A program made the translations under genes and the position numbers. 64,000 nt of DNA from SZUA-35 sp964351995 (GTDB lineage Bacteria > Actinomycetota > Acidimicrobiia > Acidimicrobiales > SZUA-35). Positions 1 through 7,703 of the stretch are shown here, in pieces. Below the pieces are notes generated by a model, which was not told the origin of the DNA, did not search any database, and saw only the letters and a list, made by a program, of their open reading frames with translations. The stretch is from positions 62,001-126,000 of the forward strand of contig CAYGQE010000006.1 of NCBI GenBank assembly GCA_964351995.1, written 5' to 3'. How positions within the stretch are numbered: the first letter of the stretch is position 1; each line of letters opens with the position of its first letter.

Positions 1-79
1 AGGTTGGACTTGGCAAGCTCGTCACCTGCGAACACCTACGGTGTCGTGGCTCGGGGTCGCATCGGAAGGCAGTTGTCGC

Positions 80-739
80 GTGAGAGTCTTGGTGGTCGAA
101 GACGAACAGATGTTGGCCGCTTCGCTTCGCGCCGGCCTCGAAGCCGAGGGATTCGCTGTCGATACTGCTGGCGACGGCGAAACTGGTCTGTGGTCGGCTC
201 GCGAAAACACCTACGACGCCATCGTCCTCGATCTCATGCTCCCGAAGCTGAACGGGTTCAAGGTCTGCCAGTCACTTCGGGACGAGGGCAACTGGACACC
301 GATCCTGATGCTCACTGCGAAGGCTGGCGAGTGGGACGAGGTCGAAGGGCTCGACACCGGGGCCGACGACTACCTGACCAAGCCGTTCAGCTTCTCGATC
401 CTGTTGGCCCGGCTGCGAGCGCTCACCCGACGCGGTCCGGTCGAACGTCCCACGGTGATCACGGTTGGTGACCTTGCGCTCGATCCAGCGGCACAGACCG
501 TCGAGCACCACAGCGTGCGTGTTGATCTGACTGCGAAGGAGTTTGCTGTCTTGTCGTTCTTGATGCGTCATGCCGGGGTGGTCGTGTCGAAGACGCAGAT
601 CGTCGAGAACGTCTGGGACATCGAGTTCGACGGGGATCTCAACATCGTCGAGGTCTATGTCCGGTCGATCCGAAAGAAGGTCGGTGCCGAGTTGATCGAG
701 ACCATCCGAGGCGCTGGTTATCGCCTGGTTGCGTCGTGA
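80..739 (+). CDS. OmpR-family response regulator
   Basis: DNA-binding half of a two-component system. The receiver domain (about residues 1-120) shows the acidic pair E7/D8, phospho-acceptor D51 in IVLDLMLP, T79 and K101 (LTKPF); a winged helix occupies about residues 125-219 and ends in the typical TIRGAGYRL. I start at GTG 80 because GGAAGG lies at 64-69 and the protein then opens directly on the first receiver strand; an in-frame GTG at 41 would only add 13 residues without domain character. The stop overlaps the kinase start (GTGA), indicating translational coupling. No target site is recognisable. Confidence 0.95.
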   Translation: MRVLVVEDEQMLAASLRAGLEAEGFAVDTAGDGETGLWSARENTYDAIVLDLMLPKLNGFKVCQSLRDEGNWTPILMLTAKAGEWDEVEGLDTGADDYLTKPFSFSILLARLRALTRRGPVERPTVITVGDLALDPAAQTVEHHSVRVDLTAKEFAVLSFLMRHAGVVVSKTQIVENVWDIEFDGDLNIVEVYVRSIRKKVGAELIETIRGAGYRLVAS

Positions 740-2106
740 GGTTCGATGCTTTGGATCCCCGCCGCTCGGTTCGCACGAGGCTGACGATGGCCGGTTCGGC
801 CACGTTGTTCGTCGGACTCGTGATCGGAGCGTTCGCCTTCGCACAGCTCTTCGAACTCCAGCTGATCGAGAACCTCGACACCAGCCTCCGAACGCAGGCC
901 AACGATCGAGCGCGCGCCGTCGATGCTGGGCTCGATCCTGAAACGCAGCTCACGACCGACGAGCGGGAAACAGCGGTCGTGGTGTTCAGCGCAAACGGTG
1001 AGGTGCTCGCCAATCGGGGATTCGTCGATCCATCGGGGTTGGTTGGCCTCTCTCCGGGCGAATCGATGTCGCGCCCGCTCGAGGTGCTCGAAGAGGGTAG
1101 CGATGGCCAGATCGAGATCGAGCGGGAAGACCTTCGCCTGTACGTTGCTCAGCCAGGGCAGAGCCGAGTCATCGTTGCAAGCAAGCTCGAGCGCGTTGGA
1201 GACACCGTCGATCAAGCCCGTGCGCTTCTTGTTGTGGGACTGCCCCTGATTGCGTTGACCGGTACCGCGCTGCTGTGGTTCGTTGTCGGCCGAGCGCTCG
1301 GTCCCGTCGACCGCATGCGTCGCGACGCCGAGGCAATCGCTGAGCTTTCACGAGCTGGTGCGGGCCGTGACCAGCGAGTGCACGATCCCGAGACGAAGGA
1401 TGAGTTGGGTCGTTTGGCATCGACACTGAACCACATGCTCGCTCAGTTGGATGCGAACGCCGCGGTGTTGCGACGCTTTGTTTCGGACTCGTCCCATGAA
1501 ATCCGTAGCCCGATCACGAACATCAGAGCTCGCATCGAGACGGCAAGGCCCGAGGAGTGGTCTGAGGCCAGGGCGGATGTCATCGGCGAGGTCGAGCGGA
1601 TCGAGCGCATCATCGACGACCTCACCTATTTGGCTCGCAGCGACGAAGGCCGGGTTGAGCGAGCGAGTGAACGTATTGAACTCGATGAGCTGTTGTTCGC
1701 AGAAATGTCGAGGCTGCAACGGAGTGGGTCAGTAGCGGTCGACGGTTCCGAGATCGAGCCGATCGTCATCAGCGGTGATCGGGGTCAGATCGAGCGGGCC
1801 ATTCGCAACCTGGTCGACAACGCTGAGCGTCACGCATCGGCCAAGATCCGGCTCGCCGTGACGATGCTCGATGGCTCGGCAGTGATCGAGATCGACGACG
1901 ACGGACCTGGCATCCCCGTTGACGAACGCATCCGAGTCTTCGAGCGCTTTGTGAGGCTCGACGAATCTCGCCAGCGAGCCAGCGGCGGCACGGGTTTGGG
2001 CTTGGCCATTGTCACTGAGATCGTCGCTCACCAGGGCGGCGAGGTGAGCGTCGAGACCGCTCCCCTCGGTGGCTCTCGCCTCCGCCTGATACTTCCAAGC
2101 AACTGA
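736..2106 (+). CDS. HAMP-containing sensor histidine kinase
   Basis: Membrane sensor kinase partner of the preceding regulator, starting at GTG 736 inside its stop codon. Membrane segments lie at about residues 19-37 and 163-184 and enclose a roughly 125-residue extracytoplasmic sensor with no recognised ligand fold. HAMP follows (about 185-240), then the HisKA box with H254; the motif reads HEIRSPI instead of the usual HELRTPL. The ATPase domain has the N box around N362, G1 box DDGPGIP near 388 and G2 box GGTGLGL near 417. The architecture matches classical EnvZ/PrrB-like kinases. The stimulus cannot be inferred. Confidence 0.94.
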   Translation: MRFDALDPRRSVRTRLTMAGSATLFVGLVIGAFAFAQLFELQLIENLDTSLRTQANDRARAVDAGLDPETQLTTDERETAVVVFSANGEVLANRGFVDPSGLVGLSPGESMSRPLEVLEEGSDGQIEIEREDLRLYVAQPGQSRVIVASKLERVGDTVDQARALLVVGLPLIALTGTALLWFVVGRALGPVDRMRRDAEAIAELSRAGAGRDQRVHDPETKDELGRLASTLNHMLAQLDANAAVLRRFVSDSSHEIRSPITNIRARIETARPEEWSEARADVIGEVERIERIIDDLTYLARSDEGRVERASERIELDELLFAEMSRLQRSGSVAVDGSEIEPIVISGDRGQIERAIRNLVDNAERHASAKIRLAVTMLDGSAVIEIDDDGPGIPVDERIRVFERFVRLDESRQRASGGTGLGLAIVTEIVAHQGGEVSVETAPLGGSRLRLILPSN

Positions 2107-2388
2107 TCAACCGCCCAGCTGCGGGCAGGTGGCATCGGCGTCCAGAAGCGCCGCCTCCAGACCTGGGGACAGCGGTTCACCTTCGGTCAGGAGGTCGCGC
2201 AGCAGCCCCCGCTGTTCGATGACGTCAAGAAAGCACTCGGCTGTCGACCGTTGCAGCGGCTCGACCGGGTCGGCGACCGGGGCAGCGATGAAGAACTCGC
2301 GGATCCGCTCATCACTCATCTCTGAGGCGTGTTGGTCGAAGAACGCATTTGTCTCAGCGTCGAAGCATGCGTCCGGCAAGACCGACAA
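2107..2388 (-). CDS. hypothetical protein, 93 aa
   Basis: Not recognised. A 93-codon frame on the minus strand, stop immediately abutting the stop of the kinase gene. The only upstream start in frame is TTG at 2388; an ATG at 2319 would give a shorter product beginning MSDERIREFF. The protein is acidic, predicted mostly helical and soluble, with two cysteines (C8 and one near the C terminus). Its 5' end overlaps the 3' end of the small membrane ORF upstream by 35 bases, so both could be read from one message. Codon third positions are G/C rich as in neighbouring genes, which supports coding. Confidence 0.5.
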   Translation of the reverse strand: MSVLPDACFDAETNAFFDQHASEMSDERIREFFIAAPVADPVEPLQRSTAECFLDVIEQRGLLRDLLTEGEPLSPGLEAALLDADATCPQLGG

Positions 2389-2476
2389 CGGCGAGTGTCA
2401 ATCCGCTGATCAGGTAGACCTTCCAAGCCGCCAACGTGCCCATGGCGAACGTGACGGTGAAAACTGTCTCCCACAT
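2354..2476 (-). CDS. putative 40-aa single-pass membrane protein
   Basis: A 40-codon frame starting at ATG 2476. It reads as a short polar start, a membrane helix at about residues 6-34 (MGTLAAWKVYLISGLTLAVV) and a basic tail ending RMLRR, i.e. a small protein with its C terminus inside. TACCCT lies 8 bases before the ATG, matching the leaderless arrangement seen in many genes here. It overlaps the following hypothetical gene by 35 bases in another frame. No family is recognised; it could be a chance frame, but the membrane helix plus basic anchor plus promoter-like element make it worth keeping. Confidence 0.42.
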   Translation of the reverse strand: MWETVFTVTFAMGTLAAWKVYLISGLTLAVVGLAGRMLRR

Positions 2477-2577
2477 GGGACGCGAGGGTATGGATGCCGC
2501 AAGGCGGCCTCGCGACGCCGTGGTGTCATGCCCAAGCGTTCAGCGAGGCTTCAGCTTCGATGGGTGACAATGGCGGT

Positions 2578-4008
2578 GTGACTGTGACCGAAACACCCAT
2601 TCCGCCGGCTGCGGCCAGAACCGCAGCTCAGACCTTGCTCGGCAGGCCCGCTGACTGGCAGATCCGCCGCCCCTCGATCAACCGTCCTCGGCCCGGCCTC
2701 CACTGGCTCGGACCGATCGCCGTTCTGCTCACCGCGATCGGTTCGTGGCCTGCGTTCGCCGGAGCGATTGGCGAGCGCGGTGAATCGGTGCAGTTCGGGC
2801 TGTTCATCGGGGCAGTCTCGATCGTGTTGATGGCGTGGTCGTTCGTGCTTGCGCTTCGAGTGCGAGTCCTCGAGCCGATGTTCGGCGGCCTCGATTCGAT
2901 GTATCGCGTACACCGCTGGGCTGGCACGTTGGCCGTGGTGGCGATGTTCCTCCATACGCAGAACGAACCCGAGATCGAGAACGGCATTCGGGGAGCGTCG
3001 CGAGCGTTGGCGAACAGCGCCGAAGACCTAGCCGGACTCGGTGAGACCATGCTGTACGTCCTGGTCTTGATGTCGATCGTGCGTTGGCTTCCGTACCGAT
3101 GGTGGCGTTGGTCGCACAAGCTGCTCGGAATCCCGTTTGTGTTCGCGTGCTGGCACTTCTTCACCGCTACCAAGTCGTACGCCAACGGCTCGGCGTGGGG
3201 TTGGTACTTCGGCACGGTGATGGTCGCCGGTATTGCTGCCTTCGTCGCCAGGGTTTTGGTCCGAGACCCGTTACTGAAGGGATCGAAGCATCGAGTCGCA
3301 TCAGCTGCCGTCCACGGTGACACCCTCGAGCTCGTCCTCCAACCAACGGGCTCGCCCCTCGGTCATCGCGCCGGGCAGTTCGCAGCGATCAAGGTGCAAG
3401 AGCGGGGCATGACCGAACCTCACCTCTTCACGATTGCGTCCGGCCCATCCGAGGGGGTGTTGCGGTTCTTCATCAAGGACCTCGGTGACTGGACGGCCAA
3501 GCTCGTCGCTCGTGGATCGGATCTCGTCGGAAGTGAGGTCATCGTCGAAGGGCCGTACGGGCGGTTCCGCCCCCTGCCGAAGAAGCCAGCGCCAACTGTC
3601 TGGGTGGCTGGCGGTGTCGGAATCACGCCATTCCTGGCCGCAACCGCCGAACTCGAGCCTCGGCCGCCGGGTGAGCGGCCCGTCCTGTACTACGCCGTTC
3701 GAGATGAGCGTGGAGCGATGGCGATTGACGTCTTGCGAGCCGCCGCCGACCGCGGAGCGATCGATCTCGAGGTCTGCTCATCGACGGAAGGGCGCCGCTT
3801 CAGCGGAGAGTTGCTCACCGATCGATTCGGTCCTGACGGTCTGGGAGGCGCCCACCTTGCCGTCTGTGGCCCGGCCGGCTTGGTGGCGAGCGTGCGCCAG
3901 ATCGGCGACGCCGTGGGCGCCGGAGAGGTCGAGCACGAAGACTTCGACATCCGTCAGGGTTTCGGACCCGACCTGTCGAAGCCAATCGCCGAGCTGCTCG
4001 TTCGCTGA
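2578..4008 (+). CDS. ferric-reductase-like flavocytochrome (FAD/NAD(P)H oxidoreductase)
   Basis: Membrane electron-transfer protein: an N-terminal ferric-reductase-type six-helix region (about residues 42-226) carries histidines H112, H126, H180 and H193 that could hold two b-type haems; a C-terminal FNR-type module (about 235-476) has the FAD region HLFTIAS, the NAD(P)H-binding GGVGITPFL and the terminal CGPAGL motif. It would pass electrons from NAD(P)H across or within the membrane to an acceptor (ferric chelate or quinone) that cannot be told from sequence. Start GTG 2578 is chosen because GACAAT sits exactly 6 bases upstream (leaderless); ATG 2560 is possible. The N terminus is proline and alanine rich. 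Confidence 0.85.
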   Translation: MTVTETPIPPAAARTAAQTLLGRPADWQIRRPSINRPRPGLHWLGPIAVLLTAIGSWPAFAGAIGERGESVQFGLFIGAVSIVLMAWSFVLALRVRVLEPMFGGLDSMYRVHRWAGTLAVVAMFLHTQNEPEIENGIRGASRALANSAEDLAGLGETMLYVLVLMSIVRWLPYRWWRWSHKLLGIPFVFACWHFFTATKSYANGSAWGWYFGTVMVAGIAAFVARVLVRDPLLKGSKHRVASAAVHGDTLELVLQPTGSPLGHRAGQFAAIKVQERGMTEPHLFTIASGPSEGVLRFFIKDLGDWTAKLVARGSDLVGSEVIVEGPYGRFRPLPKKPAPTVWVAGGVGITPFLAATAELEPRPPGERPVLYYAVRDERGAMAIDVLRAAADRGAIDLEVCSSTEGRRFSGELLTDRFGPDGLGGAHLAVCGPAGLVASVRQIGDAVGAGEVEHEDFDIRQGFGPDLSKPIAELLVR

Positions 4009-4041
4009 GCTGGCCGAACGATGAGGTGCGACACTGCTGCC

Positions 4042-4353
4042 ATGATTGATCGACGAACACTGCTCACCGAAGAACAGATCGCCGCTGGGTTGCGGGAGCT
4101 CGATGGTTGGGCTGTCGGCGAAGGCGGAGATCGGATTCGGGCTCAGTTTCGCTTTCCCGACTTCGTGCGAGCATTTGGGTTCATGGCCAGCGTGGCCATC
4201 CTGGCCGAGAAGCTCGATCATCACCCCGAGTGGTCCAACGTGTACGGCAAGGTCGACATCGAGCTGACCAATCACGACTCGGGCGGCCTGACCGAACTCG
4301 ACCTGCATCTCGCTGAGAAGATCAGCGCCCTCGTGATCGCCGAGGTTTCGTGA
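4042..4353 (+). CDS. phhB: 4a-hydroxytetrahydrobiopterin dehydratase (PCD/DCoH family)
   Basis: Small pterin carbinolamine dehydratase that recycles the 4a-hydroxy pterin formed by aromatic amino acid hydroxylases. The family signature is intact: LDHHPEWSNVY with the two catalytic histidines, followed by VDIELTNHDSGGLTELD. Length (103 aa) is typical. ATG 4042 is preceded by GACACT at a 6-base distance, a leaderless promoter, and not by a Shine-Dalgarno site. The stop overlaps the next start by 4 bases. No aromatic amino acid hydroxylase is present in the window, so the substrate source is elsewhere, or the protein serves another pterin pathway as in many bacteria. Confidence 0.9.
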   Translation: MIDRRTLLTEEQIAAGLRELDGWAVGEGGDRIRAQFRFPDFVRAFGFMASVAILAEKLDHHPEWSNVYGKVDIELTNHDSGGLTELDLHLAEKISALVIAEVS

Positions 4354-5069
4354 CGAGCTTCTACGACGACGAGCATTCGCTCGATGCCTACCTCGCTCAC
4401 CGGCACGCCGACGTCACCAGCCCGAACCTGGTCATGGAAGATCCAGCATTCCGGGCTGAGGTCGGTGAGGTCGACGGTCTCGACATCCTCGACCTCGGCT
4501 GCGGCGACGGTACCTACGCTGCGAAGTGCCTGGCTGATGGCTGCGCCTCGTTCATCGGCGTCGACGCTGCCAGCGGAATGATTGACCGAGCGAAGGTGAC
4601 TGCGCCTGGTGCGACGTTCTCGGTTGCCTCCATGGAAGCGCTCGAACTCGACGCCGACGCTCATGACCTCGTGGTCTCACGCATGGCGCTGCACTATGTC
4701 GCTGATCTGGACCCGGTCCTCCGTGAGGCCCGGGCGGGGTTGCGACCCGGAGGTCGCTTCGTGTTCTCCGTGATCCACCCCGTCCTCACCGCTTCGCTCA
4801 ACGTCGCCGAGGGGCAGCGAACCAGCGTCACGGTCGACAACTACTTCAACCGGGGCGACCGAAACCGGTCCTGGTTCGGGTCGTCGGTGACGTGGCAGCA
4901 CCGCAATGTCGAGGACTACGTCGCCGCCGTGCTGGACGCCGGTTTCGAGCTGTCGGCACTTCGCGAATGCGAACCGGTGGAGGCCTTGTTCGACGGTGAC
5001 ATCGCCGAGCTCGAACGTCGACGCCGCGTTCCGGTGTTTCTTCTGCTCGCCGGGAGGGCTGTCGACTGA
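4350..5069 (+). CDS. class I SAM-dependent methyltransferase
   Basis: Small-molecule methyltransferase of the Methyltransf_11/25 type. SAM-binding motif I is ILDLGCGDGTYA near residue 46, followed by an acidic residue at the end of strand 2 (GVDAASGMI) and the post-motif strand VSRMALHYV. Rossmann fold covers about residues 45-150; the C-terminal region DNYFNRGDRNRSWFG resembles the substrate lid of UbiE/BioC-like enzymes. Begins at GTG 4350 within the stop of the pterin dehydratase (GTGA), so the two are co-translated, but no pathway link is evident. Substrate unknown. Confidence 0.88.
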   Translation: MTSFYDDEHSLDAYLAHRHADVTSPNLVMEDPAFRAEVGEVDGLDILDLGCGDGTYAAKCLADGCASFIGVDAASGMIDRAKVTAPGATFSVASMEALELDADAHDLVVSRMALHYVADLDPVLREARAGLRPGGRFVFSVIHPVLTASLNVAEGQRTSVTVDNYFNRGDRNRSWFGSSVTWQHRNVEDYVAAVLDAGFELSALRECEPVEALFDGDIAELERRRRVPVFLLLAGRAVD

Positions 5070-5146
5070 CCGAGGCCGACGAGGAGTTCACGTGCTCGTC
5101 ACACCCAGGGAGTCGCTGCTGCACCACTTCATGGGAGCATCACTCG

Positions 5147-5536
5147 ATGATAGAAATCATCAGGCACCTGGTCGACGGCGGGCCGGAGACTGTCGGACCC
5201 TTCCAACACGCTGTGTCTGCTGGCGACTTTCATTTCGTCACCGGTCAGATGCCGACCCTGCCGACCGATCCGAGTCGAGTCGTCGACGGCGGCATCGAGG
5301 AGCAGACCCGACAAGTCATGGAGAACCTGAAGCTGGTTCTCGCCGGTCTCGACAGCAGCCTCGACCGAGTCGTGTTCGCAAGGGTCTACCTGGTCAACTT
5401 CCAGGACTTCGATCGCATGAACGAGGTGTACACGAGCTACTTCGCCGAAGGTGGCCTTCCGGCTCGAACATGCATCGGGGTTACGGGTCTTGCGGTTGGC
5501 GCTCTTGTCGAGATCGATCTGGTCGTCGCTCGCTGA
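5147..5536 (+). CDS. RidA family protein (reactive enamine/imine deaminase)
   Basis: YjgF/YER057c/UK114 family protein of 129 residues. The canonical active-site arginine and cysteine are present (PARTCIGV) together with the downstream VEID glutamate, so 2-aminoacrylate-type deaminase activity is plausible. ATG 5147 has GGGAG about 11 bases upstream. The last 56 bases are shared, tail to tail, with the acetyltransferase gene on the other strand; no room exists for a conventional terminator. It differs from the second RidA-like gene at 8532, which lacks the arginine. Confidence 0.9.
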   Translation: MIEIIRHLVDGGPETVGPFQHAVSAGDFHFVTGQMPTLPTDPSRVVDGGIEEQTRQVMENLKLVLAGLDSSLDRVVFARVYLVNFQDFDRMNEVYTSYFAEGGLPARTCIGVTGLAVGALVEIDLVVAR

Positions 5537-6026
5537 AGGCCTCGTACTCGACCTCGCCGAGTTCGGTGCCTGGCAACGGATCGTCGAAATGGAGATGGAG
5601 GGTTCGGGCGTACTGCAGCCCGATCCGCTCCATGACCGACCTCGATGGTTGGTTGACTGCCATGGTCTGAGCGAAGACTCGCGTCGCCCCCGTTGCGAAC
5701 AATGCGTCGACGAGGGCGCTGGCGGCTTCGGTGGCAAATCCGCTTCCCCACGCTGCCTGCCGGAAACGCCAGCCGATGTCGAACTCGGACCGGTCAGCGT
5801 TAGGCACCGCTCCGACCCACCCAAGGAAGGTGTCTGCGTGATCGAACACGAGCCACCTCGTGCCGAGCGTGCTCTCGAGCTCAGAGCGAACTGCCTCGGC
5901 AGGGCTCGCCCGCCCGGTGATGTAGCGCATGACCTCGGCGTCGCCGTCGAGTTCGATCAGACGGTCGACATCCTGCGGTCGAAGCGGGCGGATCAGGAGC
6001 CGATCGGTTCGGAGCCCATCGATCAC
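5481..6026 (-). CDS. GNAT family N-acetyltransferase (RimJ/RimL-like)
   Basis: Acetyl-CoA-dependent acetyltransferase of the Acetyltransf_3 group: N-terminal LRTDRLLIRPLRPQDVD, the central FDIGWRFRQAAWGSGFATEA corresponds to beta4 and the acetyl-CoA pyrophosphate loop, and the NQPSRSVMERIGL segment is the conserved asparagine-to-glycine helix of RimJ/RimL proteins. Substrate not predictable. The start ATG overlaps the stop of the upstream DinB-like gene by 4 bases (operon), and its 3' 56 bases overlap the convergent ridA-like gene. The tail after residue 165 is rich in arginine, proline and glutamine and is probably disordered. Confidence 0.88.
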   Translation of the reverse strand: MIDGLRTDRLLIRPLRPQDVDRLIELDGDAEVMRYITGRASPAEAVRSELESTLGTRWLVFDHADTFLGWVGAVPNADRSEFDIGWRFRQAAWGSGFATEAASALVDALFATGATRVFAQTMAVNQPSRSVMERIGLQYARTLHLHFDDPLPGTELGEVEYEAFSERRPDRSRQERQPQDP

Positions 6027-6568
6027 CGTCGGGTGTTCGTCGATCGGTAGAGGTCGCGCAGCAGCCCGATCTCCGCGCCGTGGTGCACCAGTTCGCTACT
6101 TGCGTGGATCACCATGTCAGCCACGCAATGTTGCGCCCACGGACCCCAGGAGTCGCCCAGCTCGCTCCACCAGTCGAGTCCGGCGACGAGGCTGCGGTAG
6201 GTCTGCCACTTGCGCACCAGAATGTCGATCGCTTCCCCAGGATCCAGTGTCCAGTGGGCAAGGGAGTTGCTTTGATCGCCACCGAAACGGCGGGCGTAGT
6301 CGTCGAAGCAATCGATCGAGATGTGCCAGAGGCGCCAGGCGATGGTCGTCATCGGAGCCGGGTCGATCTCGCGAACACCAGCGCCGTCGACGACGACACG
6401 ACCGTCGGGTCCGCTGCGCACCGACCATGTATCGATCGCCGGCTCCCACAGATACTCCTCGTTGGTCAGCCCGTCGAGCCGGCTTATGAGCTGACTGAAC
6501 ATTCCGTCCATCGAGTGGAGAATGACGTCCCGAATCTCGGTCGTCGGTCGAATTCCGGGATCATCCAT
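6023..6568 (-). CDS. DinB/YfiT-like putative metal-dependent hydrolase
   Basis: Four-helix-bundle protein of the DinB superfamily, 181 residues from ATG 6568. Histidines placed like the metal ligands of this superfamily occur in WHISIDCFDDYARR, in MVIHASSELVHHGAE near the C terminus, giving a possible three-His site. In Actinobacteria related proteins act as thiol transferases (mycothiol or bacillithiol dependent) or have no known role. The start is chosen for GAAG about 8 bases upstream; a further 14 codons upstream lack domain character. Overlaps the acetyltransferase start by 4 bases. Confidence 0.8.
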   Translation of the reverse strand: MDDPGIRPTTEIRDVILHSMDGMFSQLISRLDGLTNEEYLWEPAIDTWSVRSGPDGRVVVDGAGVREIDPAPMTTIAWRLWHISIDCFDDYARRFGGDQSNSLAHWTLDPGEAIDILVRKWQTYRSLVAGLDWWSELGDSWGPWAQHCVADMVIHASSELVHHGAEIGLLRDLYRSTNTRR

Positions 6569-6660
6569 CCGGCATCTTCGCGCTCTCTCGGCTGTGCCGT
6601 TCGGCTGCAAGAGATTTGGAAGGATCAGGCGATGAAGGATCAGGCGCTCGTGATCGCTGA

Positions 6661-7014
6661 TCAGTGCTGTTGTACGACGCAGAACTCGTTGCCGTCGGGG
6701 TCGGTCATGATCGTGGTGCGGTAGTCGCCGTGGTGCTCTGCGGCGATGGAGGCCCCGAGCGCTTGCAGGCGGTCGACCTCTGTCTCGAGATCGGTGACGA
6801 ACAGATCGAGATGGGCTCGATTCTTGGTGGACTTGGCTTCGGGAACCCGTTGCAGCGTGAGGTGATGGAGGCCTTCAGACGGCGAAACCAGGGGGTGGAA
6901 TTGCGCGTCATCCGTCAGTTCGACTGGTTCGTCGTAGCCGAGCGCTTCCTTCCAGAACGCAGCGGCTGCCTTCAGGTCTGCACAGTCCAAGGTCATGCCG
7001 ATCGTAGCGGTCAT
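6661..7014 (-). CDS. VOC family protein (glyoxalase/bleomycin resistance/dioxygenase fold)
   Basis: 117-residue VOC-fold protein: two beta-alpha-beta-beta-beta modules, with MTLDCADLKAAAAFWKEALGY at the start, the mid-strand HHLTLQRVPEAK and the C-terminal TIMTDPDGNEFCVVQQ. These match lactoylglutathione-lyase-like actinobacterial proteins of unknown substrate. ATG 7014 is chosen for GGAG 7 bases upstream. The gene is divergent from a TetR regulator with two operator-like inverted repeats in the 55-bp gap, so it is probably the regulator's target. Confidence 0.88.
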   Translation of the reverse strand: MTATIGMTLDCADLKAAAAFWKEALGYDEPVELTDDAQFHPLVSPSEGLHHLTLQRVPEAKSTKNRAHLDLFVTDLETEVDRLQALGASIAAEHHGDYRTTIMTDPDGNEFCVVQQH

Positions 7015-7024
7015 CGCTATCTCC

Positions 7025-7055
7025 CTAACGCTGTTAGATTTCCTAGTGCCGTAAG
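7025..7055. promoter_or_regulatory. two TetR-type operator-like repeats
   Basis: CTAACGCTGTTAG at 7025-7037 is a perfect 5-bp inverted repeat with a 3-base centre; CTAGTGCCGTAAG at 7043-7055 matches it at 9 of 13 positions. The two are 18 bases apart, on the same face of the helix, in the divergent region between the VOC gene and the tetR gene. This is the usual layout for a TetR repressor controlling itself and its neighbour. Confidence 0.6.
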
Positions 7056-7069
7056 AGTACAACGAAACG

Positions 7070-7702
7070 ATGGGGACCGAAACGATGGAGACCGAAACCC
7101 GCCGAGAGCGTCACCGGCGCACCCTCATCGAGGAGATCCTGGCTGAAGCCCGATCGCTGCTCGAGCAGGGCGGTCCGTCCTCGGTCAGCCTGCGAGCGAT
7201 CGCTCGAGCCGTCGGGATGAGCGCACCCTCGCTCTACACGTACTTTCCCAGTCTCAACGACCTTTTCACCGAGCTCATCGTTCGTAGCTATGACGCACTG
7301 GCCAGCCACGTCAGTCGTGACCTCGATGCATTGGGTGATGCGCCGGTGGGCGATCGGCTCGTCGCTGGTCCCTTGGCCTATCGGTCGTGGGCGCTCGAGA
7401 ATCGTCAGCAGTTCAACCTGGTTTTCTTCGATCAGATCGCTGGCTACGAGGCTCCGGCCGATGGGCCGACCGTTGCGGCGCAGACCTCGGTGTTGCGCCC
7501 GATGGCGGTCGACTACGCGGCGGCGCACGGCCAGAGCCTCGAAGTGCTTCTGGAACCCGGCGACCTGCTCGATGACTTCCTCGGCTGGTGGGGCTCGTTT
7601 CACGGCCTCGTGGTGTTGGAGGTCAACCATCACCTGGACTGGGTCGATGCGAGCGCTGTGTTCGAACGCCGCCTTCGTCGGGAGATCCGTCAAATGTCTT
7701 GA
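7070..7702 (+). CDS. TetR/AcrR family transcriptional regulator
   Basis: 210-residue regulator. The helix-turn-helix lies at about residues 17-62 (IARAVGMSAPSLYTYFPSLNDLFTELI), followed by a TetR_C_13/WHG-type ligand domain containing AYRSWALENRQQFNLVF and LEVNHHLDW. The first two ATGs (7070 and 7085) begin two near-identical 15-base units, a small duplication of the start; the second ATG has GGGGA upstream in the first unit and may be the original start. Divergent from the VOC gene across two operator-like repeats. Ligand unknown. Confidence 0.88.
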   Translation: MGTETMETETRRERHRRTLIEEILAEARSLLEQGGPSSVSLRAIARAVGMSAPSLYTYFPSLNDLFTELIVRSYDALASHVSRDLDALGDAPVGDRLVAGPLAYRSWALENRQQFNLVFFDQIAGYEAPADGPTVAAQTSVLRPMAVDYAAAHGQSLEVLLEPGDLLDDFLGWWGSFHGLVVLEVNHHLDWVDASAVFERRLRREIRQMS

Positions 7703-7703
7703 G

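Noticed and set aside
41..79. Upstream start (GTG 41) for the first response regulator
   Set aside because: Adds 13 residues before the receiver fold, whereas GTG 80 has a GGAAGG ribosome site at good distance.
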